The position numbers and the translations under genes are program-made. Below are positions 53,481 through 62,195 of a stretch of 64,000 nt of DNA, piece by piece (position 1 is the first letter of the stretch; each line of letters starts with the position of its first letter). This DNA comes from Devosia sp. GTDB taxonomy: Bacteria; Pseudomonadota; Alphaproteobacteria; Rhizobiales; Devosiaceae. The stretch is from positions 186,001 to 250,000 of the forward strand of contig NZ_JAQGJM010000012.1 in assembly GCF_028290625.1 (NCBI RefSeq). The letters run 5' to 3'. The notes below the pieces were generated by a model, which saw only the letters and a program-made list of their open reading frames with translations, searched no databases and was not told where the DNA came from.

Positions 53481-54272
53481 ATGGATTCGTTCGAATTTAA
53501 CAAGATCATCGGCGCCGTCCTCGGCACCCTGTTGTTCGTGATGGGCGTCGGCTTCGTTGCCGAAGCCATTTATGCACCGCGTGAAGACGTTGGGCCGGGC
53601 TATGCCCTGCCCGAGCCTGAGCCGGTTGTTGCCGCCGAGGCTGGCGCGCCGGCCGTAGCCGCCGTGCCTCTGGCGACGCTGCTGGCCAGCGCCGACGCCA
53701 CGCGCGGTCAGGCCGCCGTGCGCAAGTGCCAGTCGTGCCACAATTTCGGCGAGGGCGAGCCCAGCAAGCAGGGTCCGCATCTTTATGGCGTCGTCGGGCG
53801 CCCAGAAGGCAGCATCGCCGATTTCGCCTATTCGGACGGCATGAAGGCCCATAACGCCGCTGGCGAAATCTGGACCTATGAGAACATCAACACCTTCATC
53901 ACCGCGCCTAAGGCCTATGTCGAAGGCACCAAGATGAACTTCTCCGGTGTGAAATCGCCGGAAGAACGCGCCGACATCCTGGCGTATCTGCAGACGCTGT
54001 CGCACGACCCAGTGCCGTTCCCGACCGCCGATGCCGCTCCGGCTGACGCGGCCGCCCCGGCTCCAGCTGACGCAACTGCACCGGCTGCTCCCGCGACAAC
54101 CGAAGCCCCGGCGGCTACGCCTGCACCGGCAGCTACTGAAGCTCCGGCAGCGGCACCTGCCGCGACGCCCGCTCCGGCAGCGACCGAAGCCCCGGCTGCA
54201 ACGCCAGCGCCTGCCGCCACACCGGCTCCAGCGACCACCGAGGCTCCGGCCGCAGCGCCAGCCGCGCCTTAA
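53481..54272 (+). CDS. Membrane-anchored cytochrome c (CycM/c552 type) with Ala-Pro tail
   Basis: A 263-residue protein: membrane anchor at about 7-28, heme motif CQSCH at 83-87, axial Met near 152 (GTKMNFSG), then an unusual tail from about 185 made of APA, ATP and TEAPAA repeats. Class I cytochrome c domains of this kind pass electrons to cytochrome oxidase at the periplasmic face. GAGAG lies before the ATG. The tail adds about 80 residues to the usual length of about 180. Confidence 0.88.
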   Translation: MDSFEFNKIIGAVLGTLLFVMGVGFVAEAIYAPREDVGPGYALPEPEPVVAAEAGAPAVAAVPLATLLASADATRGQAAVRKCQSCHNFGEGEPSKQGPHLYGVVGRPEGSIADFAYSDGMKAHNAAGEIWTYENINTFITAPKAYVEGTKMNFSGVKSPEERADILAYLQTLSHDPVPFPTADAAPADAAAPAPADATAPAAPATTEAPAATPAPAATEAPAAAPAATPAPAATEAPAATPAPAATPAPATTEAPAAAPAAP

Positions 54273-54300
54273 GGCCTGTCGAGACGGCATGATATTTTTA

Positions 54301-54334
54301 CGAGCCGCGCCCCTGGGTGCGGCTCGATTTGTTT
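54301..54334 (+). terminator. Rho-independent terminator after the cytochrome c gene
   Basis: CGAGCCGC and GCGGCTCG pair around a ten-base loop, followed by ATTTGTTT. Confidence 0.75.
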
Positions 54335-54351
54335 GAGCGGGGGAGAACACC

Positions 54352-55290
54352 ATGCTGCTGCTGCATTTGAGCGATGTCGATGAGGCGGGCTGGGCCGAGA
54401 AATTTCGTGCGGCGCTGGCGCCCTACCCCGTGGTGCGACGCGACGACGCTTACGATCCCAAGGATGTGCGCTACATTTTCGTGTGGAAGCCGAAGGCCGA
54501 CGCCTTTGATGGACTCGATAATCTCAAGGCGGTCCTGTCGCTCGGCGCTGGCGTCGATGCGCTGCTCAAGCATCCAAACCTACCCGACGCGCCGATCGTG
54601 CGGTTCGTGGATTACGATTTGACGCGGCGCATGAGCGACTATGTGGTGGCCAATGTCACCATGCATCAACGGCTCTACTCGCGGTTCCAAGCCGATCAGG
54701 CGGCACGGCGCTGGGGGCAATTCTATCCGCCAGCGGCACGTCAGACCGCGGTCGGTATCATGGGCATGGGCGTGCTGGGGCAAGATGCAGCACAATGCCT
54801 TCTGGCGCTGGGATTTGAAGTGCGGTGCTGGAGCCGTACTCAAAAGCCTGTGCAGGGCGTTGAGGCGTTTGCCGGCGCTGGCGAATTCGATGCCTTCTTG
54901 GGCGGCACCGATATTTTGGTCAACCTGCTGCCGCTAACGCCCGACACGGCGGGTATTTTGAACTCCGATACCTTCTCCAAGCTGCGGCGTGGCGGGCTCG
55001 ACGGCGGGCCGGTGCTCGTCAATCCGGCGCGGGGTGGGCATCAGCGCGAGGCCGATATCGTCAAGGCGCTGGGCGACGGCACGCTGGGCGCAGCCAGCCT
55101 CGACGTGTTCGAAGTGGAACCGCTGCCGGCCGACAGCCCGCTCTGGGATATCGCCAATTGCTACATCACCCCCCATATCGCGGCGATCTCGAACGAAGAG
55201 GCCGGGGTGAGCTATTACGCCGCGATCATCAAGGCGCACGAGGCGGGCAAGCCACTCATCAATGTGGTGGATCGCAGCCGGGGCTATTGA
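54352..55290 (+). CDS. Glyoxylate/hydroxypyruvate reductase-like D-2-hydroxyacid dehydrogenase
   Basis: A 312-residue enzyme of the GhrA type. GIMGMGVLGQDAAQCLLALG is the NAD(P)-binding motif, VLVNPARGGHQREADIV carries the active Arg, and PLWDIANCYITPHIAAIS the catalytic His. The GhrA branch prefers NADPH and reduces glyoxylate or hydroxypyruvate. It starts 18 bases past the terminator and converges with the MarR-GNAT gene, overlapping its end by seven bases. Confidence 0.87.
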   Translation: MLLLHLSDVDEAGWAEKFRAALAPYPVVRRDDAYDPKDVRYIFVWKPKADAFDGLDNLKAVLSLGAGVDALLKHPNLPDAPIVRFVDYDLTRRMSDYVVANVTMHQRLYSRFQADQAARRWGQFYPPAARQTAVGIMGMGVLGQDAAQCLLALGFEVRCWSRTQKPVQGVEAFAGAGEFDAFLGGTDILVNLLPLTPDTAGILNSDTFSKLRRGGLDGGPVLVNPARGGHQREADIVKALGDGTLGAASLDVFEVEPLPADSPLWDIANCYITPHIAAISNEEAGVSYYAAIIKAHEAGKPLINVVDRSRGY

Positions 55291-56207
55291 AGGTTCAACG
55301 CCCAATATTGCCCGTTAAGGTCGGCCCCGAAGGAATGGTGTTTTTCCTCTTCGACCAGCTCAAACCCGGTCGCTTGATAGATGCGGCGCGCTGAGGCCAG
55401 GCAGTCCTGCGTCCACAGGATGACGCGGCGATAGCCGGCGGCGCGGCTGAAGCGCACCACTTCGGCCACCAGCGTCTTGCCGATCCCCAGCCCGCGAAAG
55501 GCCGGCTCGACATAGAGCATGCGCAATTGCGCCGTGCGGTCTTCATCGGGCGCCGGCAAGACGAAGATGGAGCCGGCCAGTTCCCCCGCATAGTCGGCGA
55601 TCCACAACCCTTTGGTCGCGGGGTCGGGAGCCGCGTCGAACTCGGCGTAGATGCGCGTGATCAGCAGTTCGAATTCGTGGTTCCAGCCCTGTTCGAGGTG
55701 ATAGAGCAGACCCTGGCGCGCGATCAACTGGCCGATTTCGCCAATGCACGGCGGGCGCAGGGTCAGCGTGCCGCCCGGCACCGGGCCGGCCAGGATGGCC
55801 TCGATCCGGCGCATGGCGGCGACCAGATCGAGGCGGCTCAGAGGATCGAGCGGGGTCAGCAGGTTTTCCGCGTCGGCGTCGCTGGCGGCGTTGAGGTCGC
55901 GATAGATCGTGTCGCCTTGCGGGGTCAGCGCCAGGTTGTTGGAGCGCTTGTCGGCGCCGGGAAGGCTCGCCAGCAGGCCCAGATCGCTGAGGCGCCAGAC
56001 CAGCCGGCTCATCTGGCCGCGATCCATCGCGAGCGCCTCGCACAATTCGCTGGCCGTGGTGGCGTTGCGCTTGCCGATTTCATGGACCACGCGCGCTTCG
56101 CTCAGCGCATAAGGGCTGTTATGCATGCCCTCTTCGAGCAGCCCGATAATGCGCGTGTAGAACCGGTTGAACGCCCGCATCGTGGCGATGTCGTCGACCA
56201 TGGTCAT
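55284..56207 (-). CDS. MarR-type regulator fused to a GNAT acetyltransferase
   Basis: A 307-residue fusion. Residues ~5-140 form a MarR winged helix (SEARVVHEIGKRNATTASEL, AMDRGQMSRLVWRLSDLGLL); residues ~150-305 form a GNAT domain with the acetyl-CoA motif VEPAFRGLGIGKTLVAEVV. Known fusions of this kind act as regulators and acetyltransferases. ATG 56207 has GAGG six bases upstream. The acetylated substrate is unknown. Confidence 0.88.
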   Translation of the reverse strand: MTMVDDIATMRAFNRFYTRIIGLLEEGMHNSPYALSEARVVHEIGKRNATTASELCEALAMDRGQMSRLVWRLSDLGLLASLPGADKRSNNLALTPQGDTIYRDLNAASDADAENLLTPLDPLSRLDLVAAMRRIEAILAGPVPGGTLTLRPPCIGEIGQLIARQGLLYHLEQGWNHEFELLITRIYAEFDAAPDPATKGLWIADYAGELAGSIFVLPAPDEDRTAQLRMLYVEPAFRGLGIGKTLVAEVVRFSRAAGYRRVILWTQDCLASARRIYQATGFELVEEEKHHSFGADLNGQYWALNLQ

Positions 56208-56260
56208 GCTCTGCCTCACGCTATTGTTGAGACAGTCAACTTTTTAGTTGTCAAAGTCAA

Positions 56261-57610
56261 CTATGCTGGAAATCGCTGCTTGAGCACGTTGTAGACCGCG
56301 CGAATGCCCTGGTCGGTGCCACCGAGCGGACGGCCCGCCCGGGCTTCGGGCGCCCAGCCATAGATATCGAGATGCACCCAGGCCTTCGCATTAGCGACGA
56401 AGCGGCGGAGGAACAGGGCCGCGGTGATCGAGCCGGCAAAACCGCCCGCACCGGCATTGTTCACATCGGCGATCTTGGACGCCATCATGGAATCGTACGG
56501 CGACCAGAGCGGCAATTGCCAGAGCGGGTCATCGGCGGCCAGACCGGCGGTCATCAACTCCCGCGCCAGAGCGTCGTCGGTGGAATAGAGCGGCGGCAGG
56601 TCGGGGCCAAGCGCGACGCGGGCGGCGCCGGTGAGAGTGGCCATATCGAGCAGGATTTCCGGATTTTCCTCATCGGCCAGCGCCAGCGCATCGGCCAGGA
56701 TCAACCGGCCCTCGGCATCGGTATTGCCGATTTCCACGGTCAGGCCTTTGCGCGATGTCAGAACGTCGCCCGGACGGAACGCGGCGCCGGCGATGGAATT
56801 TTCCACCACCGGAACGAGCACGCGCAGGCGCACCCGCAAGCCCGCATCGACAATAGCGCTGGCGAGGCCCAGCACATTGGCGGCCCCGCCCATGTCCTTT
56901 TTCATCAGCAGCATGCCGGCGGCGGTTTTGATATCGAGCCCGCCGGTATCGAAGGTGACGCCCTTGCCCACCAGCGTCACCTTGGGATCGCCGGACCGGC
57001 CCCAGCTCAAATCGAGCAGCCGCGGCGCTTCCGTGCTGGCGCGGCCGACGGCGTGGATCATGGGGAAATTGGCCGCCAACAGGTCATCGCCCACAATAGC
57101 AGTGACCGTCATATTGCGGGCGCTGGCAAAGGCGCGGATTTCGCGCTCGAAGGCAACAGGCCCCAAATCGTTGGGGGCGGTGTTGATGAGATCGCGCGCC
57201 AGATAGGCCGCCTTGGTCAGCCGTGCCACTTCGGCGGCGTCGGCCACTCCGAGATCGGCCAGCACTGGCGTGGCCTTGGCCTTGCGGTATTTGTCGAAGC
57301 GATAGGCGCCCAGGTTGAAGCCGAGCGCGGCCAGAGTGGGATCGTCAATGGCCCCCTCAAGACGATAATTGCCCTCGCCCAATTGCGCGGCCGCAAGGCC
57401 CGCGACCAACACCGGACGGTCGACCGCGCTCCCGGTGCCGAACAGATAGGCGGCGACCGCCCCCTGCCCGTCGGGCACCGCCAGCAAGCGCCCGCGCTGG
57501 CCGGAAAAGCCGTTGGCAGCGGCCCAGGCGGTGGCGACCGGATCGAGGCCCACCGCGGCCAGACCGGCATCATCAATGAAGATCACCGGGAGGGTTTGGG
57601 CCGTGGTCAT
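56261..57610 (-). CDS. M17 leucyl aminopeptidase family protein
   Basis: A 449-residue metallo-aminopeptidase. GKGVTFDTGGLDIKTAAGM with the metal Asp, LLMKKDMGG (catalytic Lys) and NTDAEGRLILADAL (metal Asp and Glu, catalytic Arg) are intact. Shorter than PepA (about 500) and with a different N-terminal domain, as in the PepB-like branch. ATG 57610 has GGAG eight bases upstream. Confidence 0.92.
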   Translation of the reverse strand: MTTAQTLPVIFIDDAGLAAVGLDPVATAWAAANGFSGQRGRLLAVPDGQGAVAAYLFGTGSAVDRPVLVAGLAAAQLGEGNYRLEGAIDDPTLAALGFNLGAYRFDKYRKAKATPVLADLGVADAAEVARLTKAAYLARDLINTAPNDLGPVAFEREIRAFASARNMTVTAIVGDDLLAANFPMIHAVGRASTEAPRLLDLSWGRSGDPKVTLVGKGVTFDTGGLDIKTAAGMLLMKKDMGGAANVLGLASAIVDAGLRVRLRVLVPVVENSIAGAAFRPGDVLTSRKGLTVEIGNTDAEGRLILADALALADEENPEILLDMATLTGAARVALGPDLPPLYSTDDALARELMTAGLAADDPLWQLPLWSPYDSMMASKIADVNNAGAGGFAGSITAALFLRRFVANAKAWVHLDIYGWAPEARAGRPLGGTDQGIRAVYNVLKQRFPA

Positions 57611-57757
57611 GGGGGAAACTCCGCGCGATTTGACGTCTTTGTGTAGTCCGGCGGCGGGCGGCCAGCAACGGCCCAATGGCGCTTTTAACGGCGCGTTAGG
57701 GTTAATGTTTTATTGCTGGGGGGTCGGCGCGAGCTTGCCGAATGGAGTGCGTTCCCC

Positions 57758-58522
57758 GTGTTGCCTGCCCCCGGTTTTGCCAGATCCATACGCCTCATGC
57801 TGCTTGCCGGCACCGCCGCTGTGGCGATGGCGGGGTGCGCGATGAACAGCACGGTTTCACCCGATTATTCCGGCCAGCCGCGCGCGCAGGCGCAGCAGAG
57901 CCTGGCCGAACTCAGCGCCCGCTACAAATCCAACCCCAACGATCGCGATATCGCTATCAATTTCGCCGCGGCCTTGCGCGCCCAGGGCCAAAGCGGCCAG
58001 GCCGTCGCGGTGCTTGAAGTGAGCATGGCGCGCTATCCGAACGATGTCGAAATCAGCGTGGCCTATGCCAAGGCGCTGACCGCCGAGGGGCGGTTCGAGC
58101 AGGGACTGGCGGTGATGGATCGCTCGATCCGGCCCGACGCGCCCGACTGGAATGCGCTGTCGGTCAAGGGCGCCATCCTCGACCAGATGGGGCGCAGCGA
58201 CGAAGCGCGTCAACTTTACAGCCAGGCCTTGGCCCTTGCCCCCGGCGAGGCATCGGTGGAGGCCAATTTCGGCCTCAGCTTCGCCATGACCAATGACCTA
58301 ACCTCGGCCGAGCAACACCTGCGCCGCGCCGTGAGCATGCGCGGCGCGACGAGCCAAATCCGGCAGAACCTGGCTTTGGTGCTGGGCTTGCAAGGCCGGT
58401 TCGACGAGTGCCGGGCGATCTATGCGGCCGAACTGCCGCCCGACCAGGTCGAGGCCAACATGGCCTATGTGCGCTCGCTGCTGACCCAGCAGAACCGTTG
58501 GGACGCTATCCCCCAAGGCTAA
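57758..58522 (+). CDS. tadD: TPR lipoprotein, TadD-like
   Basis: A 254-residue protein with a lipoprotein signal (about 27 residues ending VAMAGC) and then at least four TPR-like helical repeats (AAALRAQGQSGQAVAVLEVS, AKALTAEGRFEQGLAVMDRS, GAILDQMGRSDEARQLYSQA). TadD proteins are outer-membrane lipoproteins that help secretin assembly for Tad pili. The GTG at 57758 is the likely start, with ATG at 57797 less likely as it would lack basic residues. It sits near the tad genes but is on the opposite strand. Confidence 0.75.
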   Translation: MLPAPGFARSIRLMLLAGTAAVAMAGCAMNSTVSPDYSGQPRAQAQQSLAELSARYKSNPNDRDIAINFAAALRAQGQSGQAVAVLEVSMARYPNDVEISVAYAKALTAEGRFEQGLAVMDRSIRPDAPDWNALSVKGAILDQMGRSDEARQLYSQALALAPGEASVEANFGLSFAMTNDLTSAEQHLRRAVSMRGATSQIRQNLALVLGLQGRFDECRAIYAAELPPDQVEANMAYVRSLLTQQNRWDAIPQG

Positions 58523-58590
58523 TGCCCGGCCAGTTCTTTACTGCCGACGGCTCCGCGCCAAATTTCTCACCGGCCATTCACTCGCAATTC

Positions 58591-58619
58591 TTGACAAGTC
58601 AGTCTAGAATTAATATATC
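58591..58619 (+). promoter_or_regulatory. Promoter of the TetR gene with overlapping operator
   Basis: TTGACA (58591-58596) and TATATC (58614-58619) with a 17-base spacer. Transcription would begin next to the ATG at 58627, so the mRNA may be leaderless. The operator at 58593-58614, matching 59223-59245 (reversed) at 17 of 22 bases, covers the spacer, which suggests autorepression. Confidence 0.65.
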
Positions 58620-58626
58620 ACCGGCC

Positions 58627-59190
58627 ATGGCCAGGCCGAGAGAGTTCGATCGCGAAGCAGCATTGGGGAACGCCATTTCGGCGTTCGCCGAGCATGGATA
58701 TGAGGGCACCTCGACCGATCAGTTGCTCGACGCCATGAACATTAGTCGCCAGAGCCTCTACAATACCTTTGGCGACAAGCGGCAGCTCTATCTTGAAGCA
58801 TTGCGAACCTATGCGGCCGAAAGCATGGCCGAGCAGATGCATTCGCTCAATGGCGGCACCCCGCTCAAGGGCATCGAGGCGATGCTGAATGCCTTCATCC
58901 TCCGGCCTTCCAAAAGCTGCCTTGGCGTCAGCGCGGTCTGCGAATTCGGGCATTCGGACCCCGAAGTGTCGATGCTGAACGATACCGCGGCCCGGGCCCT
59001 CCGAGCCGCACTTGAGCGACGGATATCGGAGGGGAAGGCGACTGGCGAGATCGATGGGAGCATCGATGAGACGGCGGCGGCCCATTTCCTTTTGGCGGCC
59101 CTGTCCGGGATCAAGGTCGCGGCCCGCGGCGGTGCATCGCTGGAAGCACTACGTGACATCATGCGGATGGCGCTCAGAAGTTTGACCTAG
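58627..59190 (+). CDS. TetR-family transcriptional regulator
   Basis: A 187-residue repressor. The helix-turn-helix (MARPREFDREAALGNAISAF, STDQLLDAMNISRQSLYNTF) is followed by a ligand domain with an unusual cysteine pair (SCLGVSAVC near 98-106). It precedes an SDR gene whose upstream sequence has a matching site, so it likely represses both. Cysteines raise the possibility of redox or electrophile sensing, which is inferred. Confidence 0.9.
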   Translation: MARPREFDREAALGNAISAFAEHGYEGTSTDQLLDAMNISRQSLYNTFGDKRQLYLEALRTYAAESMAEQMHSLNGGTPLKGIEAMLNAFILRPSKSCLGVSAVCEFGHSDPEVSMLNDTAARALRAALERRISEGKATGEIDGSIDETAAAHFLLAALSGIKVAARGGASLEALRDIMRMALRSLT

Positions 59191-59222
59191 AACTTCATCG
59201 GCCGGCTACACGCGGTTAGCAC

Positions 59223-59245
59223 GACTAATTTTAGACTAAATAGTC
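59223..59245. promoter_or_regulatory. Operator before the SDR gene
   Basis: A perfect dyad GACTA-AA-TAGTC (59234-59245) preceded by another GACTAA; its reverse complement matches the site in the tetR promoter at 17 of 22 positions. It lies 33 bases before the SDR start. Confidence 0.6.
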
Positions 59246-59277
59246 CATAATTTTTATCCCAACCAAGAGAATAGACG

Positions 59278-60096
59278 ATGACCAAGACTATCTTCATCAC
59301 CGGCACCAGCAGCGGTCTGGGCAAATTGACGGCGATGCATTTTGCGAAGGCGGGCTGGAATGTCGCGGCCAGCATGCGGACGCCGGAACAGGAAACCGAG
59401 CTGTCGGGCTATGACAACATCAAGCTGTTCAAGCTCGACGTTACCGATGTGGCGCAGGTAGAGGCAGCCACCGAGGCGGCAATTGCTGCGTTTGGCAAGA
59501 TCGACGTCGTCGTCAACAATGCCGGTGCCGGCTCGTATGGCCCGCTGGAATTTGCCAAGGAAGAGACCATCGACTGGCAATTCGCCCTCAACGTGCGTGG
59601 CCCGATCAATGTCATCCGCAGCTTCCTGCCGCATTTCCGCGCCAACAAGGGCGGCATGTTCATCAATATCAGCTCGTTCATGGGGGTTACCACGGCCGTG
59701 CCCACCGGCTCGCTCTACAACATGTCCAAGTTCGCCCTCGAGGGTCTGACTGAGGGCCTTTACTATGAACTGAAGCCCCTCAATATCGAACTACGCCTGA
59801 TCGAACAGGGCGGATCGAGAGGCAATAACTTCCTCGATAGCGTCGTGTTCAATACGCATCCCGAGATCACCGACTACAACGCAATGCTCGGCAAGGTGAA
59901 TGCGATGTTCGCCTCGGCCAAAGAGGCGGCTTTGGATGATCCGCAGGACATTGTGGATGAAATCCACGCGCTGGCGACAGGCGAAAACCAGAAGTTCAGG
60001 ACTCTGGTGGGCCAGGCGGGCAAGGACTTGATGGCACTGCGCAACAGCGTGCCGATCGAAGATTACCTGGCGAAAATCGCGTCCAATTTCGCATAA
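59278..60096 (+). CDS. Short-chain dehydrogenase under TetR control
   Basis: A 272-residue SDR: TGTSSGLGK cofactor motif (about 8-16), NNAGAGSYGP, INISSFMG with the catalytic Ser, YNMSK near 156-160. A basic Arg after strand 2 (SMRTPEQ) suggests NADP preference. Neighbour TetR gene and shared operator suggest induction by its substrate. Typical for detoxification of a ketone, aldehyde or electrophile; the substrate is unknown. Confidence 0.88.
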   Translation: MTKTIFITGTSSGLGKLTAMHFAKAGWNVAASMRTPEQETELSGYDNIKLFKLDVTDVAQVEAATEAAIAAFGKIDVVVNNAGAGSYGPLEFAKEETIDWQFALNVRGPINVIRSFLPHFRANKGGMFINISSFMGVTTAVPTGSLYNMSKFALEGLTEGLYYELKPLNIELRLIEQGGSRGNNFLDSVVFNTHPEITDYNAMLGKVNAMFASAKEAALDDPQDIVDEIHALATGENQKFRTLVGQAGKDLMALRNSVPIEDYLAKIASNFA

Positions 60097-60199
60097 GCAG
60101 CCAAGCGGGACAGCGGGCGTACCGAACGACCGCTGTTCATTGCGCCTGGATTGAGCAGGTCTCGCCTAGCCGATCTGCAAGTGTTGCAGGTCAGCCCCT

Positions 60200-61195
60200 T
60201 TACATCGGGGCGCCCTGGACCGCGAACACCTTGATGATGGCGGGGGCGATGATGACGATGAACAGCACCGGCAGGAAGAACAAGATCAGCGGCACGGTCA
60301 TCTTGGGCGGCAGGGAGGCGGCCTTCTTTTCGGCTTCCATCATCCGGGCTTCACGGCCTTCCTCGGCCATGACGCGCAACGCCTGGCCGACCGAGGTGCC
60401 ATAACGATCGGCCTGAATCAGCGCGGACATTACCGCGCGCACACCGTCCAGCCCGGTGCGGCGCCCGAGGTTTTCATAGGCGCGGCTGCGATCTTCGAGG
60501 AATGAGAGTTCGGCATTGGTCAACGTCAGTTCTTCGGCCAGTTCGGCGCTCTGATTGCCGATTTCCTTGGCGACGCGCTTGATGGCGTGTTCCACCGACA
60601 TGCCGGCTTCCACGCAGAGCAGCATCAGATCGAGGCAATCGGGCCAGGCGCGCTTGATCGACTTCTGCCGCTTGACCGTCGAATTCTTCAGCAGGATGAC
60701 GGGTAGATAGGAGCCGAGCAGGCCCGCGCCGATGCCGTAGACGACATTGAGGTAGGCCGGACGTCCGCCGGGCGCCAGGAACAGGTAGCCCGTCACCAGC
60801 ACGAAGATGATCAGCGGGGTGACGAAGCGCAGGAACAGGAACGTGGTCAGGTGCCCCTGCCCCCGATAGCCGGACATGGCCAGCTTGTCGACGGTGGCAT
60901 GGTCCTGGAACGCCTTCTTCAGGTCGAAGCGCTCGACGATATTCTTCATATAGGTCTTGGTTTCGGCCGGGCGGCGCATGGTGCCACGGGCGTCGGGCGC
61001 GCCGCCGCCGCGAAGGCGGGCCATTTCTTCGGCGCGCAGCTTGTCGCGCTCCAGTGCCACGCGCTTGATGCGGGTGCGCATTTCGGTCTTGACCAGAAAC
61101 GAGGTGCCGAAGGTGAACACCACGGCGCCCGCCGAGATGGCGGCCAGCACGGAGATAAGGAAGTCCCGCGAGGTCAGCTGATCGATAAAGTTCAT
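60200..61195 (-). CDS. tadC: Tad pilus assembly membrane protein TadC
   Basis: A 331-residue inner-membrane platform protein of the type II secretion F family. A helix at about 12-35, two helices near 120-165, the GSPII_F block with LDLMLLCVEAGMSVEHAIKR, QADRYGTSVGQALRVMAEEG, and a C-terminal helix (VPLILFFLPVLFIVIIAPAI). With TadB it forms the platform over the TadA ATPase. Lies 22 bases after tadB. Confidence 0.92.
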   Translation of the reverse strand: MNFIDQLTSRDFLISVLAAISAGAVVFTFGTSFLVKTEMRTRIKRVALERDKLRAEEMARLRGGGAPDARGTMRRPAETKTYMKNIVERFDLKKAFQDHATVDKLAMSGYRGQGHLTTFLFLRFVTPLIIFVLVTGYLFLAPGGRPAYLNVVYGIGAGLLGSYLPVILLKNSTVKRQKSIKRAWPDCLDLMLLCVEAGMSVEHAIKRVAKEIGNQSAELAEELTLTNAELSFLEDRSRAYENLGRRTGLDGVRAVMSALIQADRYGTSVGQALRVMAEEGREARMMEAEKKAASLPPKMTVPLILFFLPVLFIVIIAPAIIKVFAVQGAPM

Positions 61196-61217
61196 GACGC
61201 GCTCACGCTTCTGCCGG

Positions 61218-62192
61218 CTAAAAGTCGAATTGAACCATCTTGGTCATCACGAAAATACCAAGGCACAGCATCAAGGCACCCACGCCGGCCCAGATCATGC
61301 CGAGCTGGGTGGTCCAGAGCGGCTGCAGATAAAGTGGCGAGGTCAGCGACACCAGGCTGCCGACGACAAACGGCAGCGAGCCGATGATATAGGCCGAGGC
61401 CTTGGCTTCCGATGACATGGCCTTGATCTTCATCTTCATTTTCTTGCGGTCGCGCAGCACGCGGGCCAGGTTCCCCAGAGCTTCGGACAGGTTGCCGCCG
61501 GCCTGCTGCTGCACGGTGATGACGACGACGAAGAAATTGACCTCGGGCAGCGGCACCCGGTCGAGCAGCACCGAAACGGCCTCGGTCATCGACATGCCGA
61601 AGGCCTGCTGGTCGAGGATGCGGGCGAATTCGGACTTCACCGGCTCCTTGGCGTCCTTGGCCACGGCGCGAACGCAATCATTGAGCGGCAGGCCGGTTTT
61701 GACGCCGCGCACAATGGCTTCGACGGCATTGGGCAATTCATCGAGGAACTGGCTCTGATACTTCTTGCGCTTGCGATTGACCCACATGCGCGGCAGCAGA
61801 TAGCCCCCGGCCACCGCGAAGATAGCGGCGAAATGCAGTGGCACCTGCACGATGAACAACACCACAAGCAGTACCGCACCAAAGATGACGCTGTTGCGGA
61901 TGAACTTGGCCGGCGTCAGCGATATGTTGGCCTGAAACAGCAGCGCCGGCAGCGGCACGCGTTTTTTGGCATTGAGCGCGTCGGTCTGCGACTTCAGCGC
62001 CTGCTGCACGCTCTTGCGACGGGTATCGCGGGTCTTGGCGGCGTCCATTTCGCGCCGGTTGACCTGGATATCGCCCTGGAACGCCTTGCGGCGCTTGTCG
62101 GCGCGGCTGCCGCCCAGCAGGTTGGGCACCAGCGCAAAGCCCGCGGCGCCGATGGCGATCATGGCCAGGAGTGCGAGGAGGAGAGGGCTCAT
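61218..62192 (-). CDS. tadB: Tad pilus assembly membrane protein TadB
   Basis: A 324-residue F-family platform protein. One N-terminal helix, two mid helices (VIFGAVLLVVLFIVQVPLHF), the block LPNAVEAIVRGVKTGLPLND, and FFVVVITVQQQAGGNLSEAL, then two C-terminal helices. Starts three bases after the tadA stop. Confidence 0.93.
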   Translation of the reverse strand: MSPLLLALLAMIAIGAAGFALVPNLLGGSRADKRRKAFQGDIQVNRREMDAAKTRDTRRKSVQQALKSQTDALNAKKRVPLPALLFQANISLTPAKFIRNSVIFGAVLLVVLFIVQVPLHFAAIFAVAGGYLLPRMWVNRKRKKYQSQFLDELPNAVEAIVRGVKTGLPLNDCVRAVAKDAKEPVKSEFARILDQQAFGMSMTEAVSVLLDRVPLPEVNFFVVVITVQQQAGGNLSEALGNLARVLRDRKKMKMKIKAMSSEAKASAYIIGSLPFVVGSLVSLTSPLYLQPLWTTQLGMIWAGVGALMLCLGIFVMTKMVQFDF

Positions 62193-62195
62193 GGC

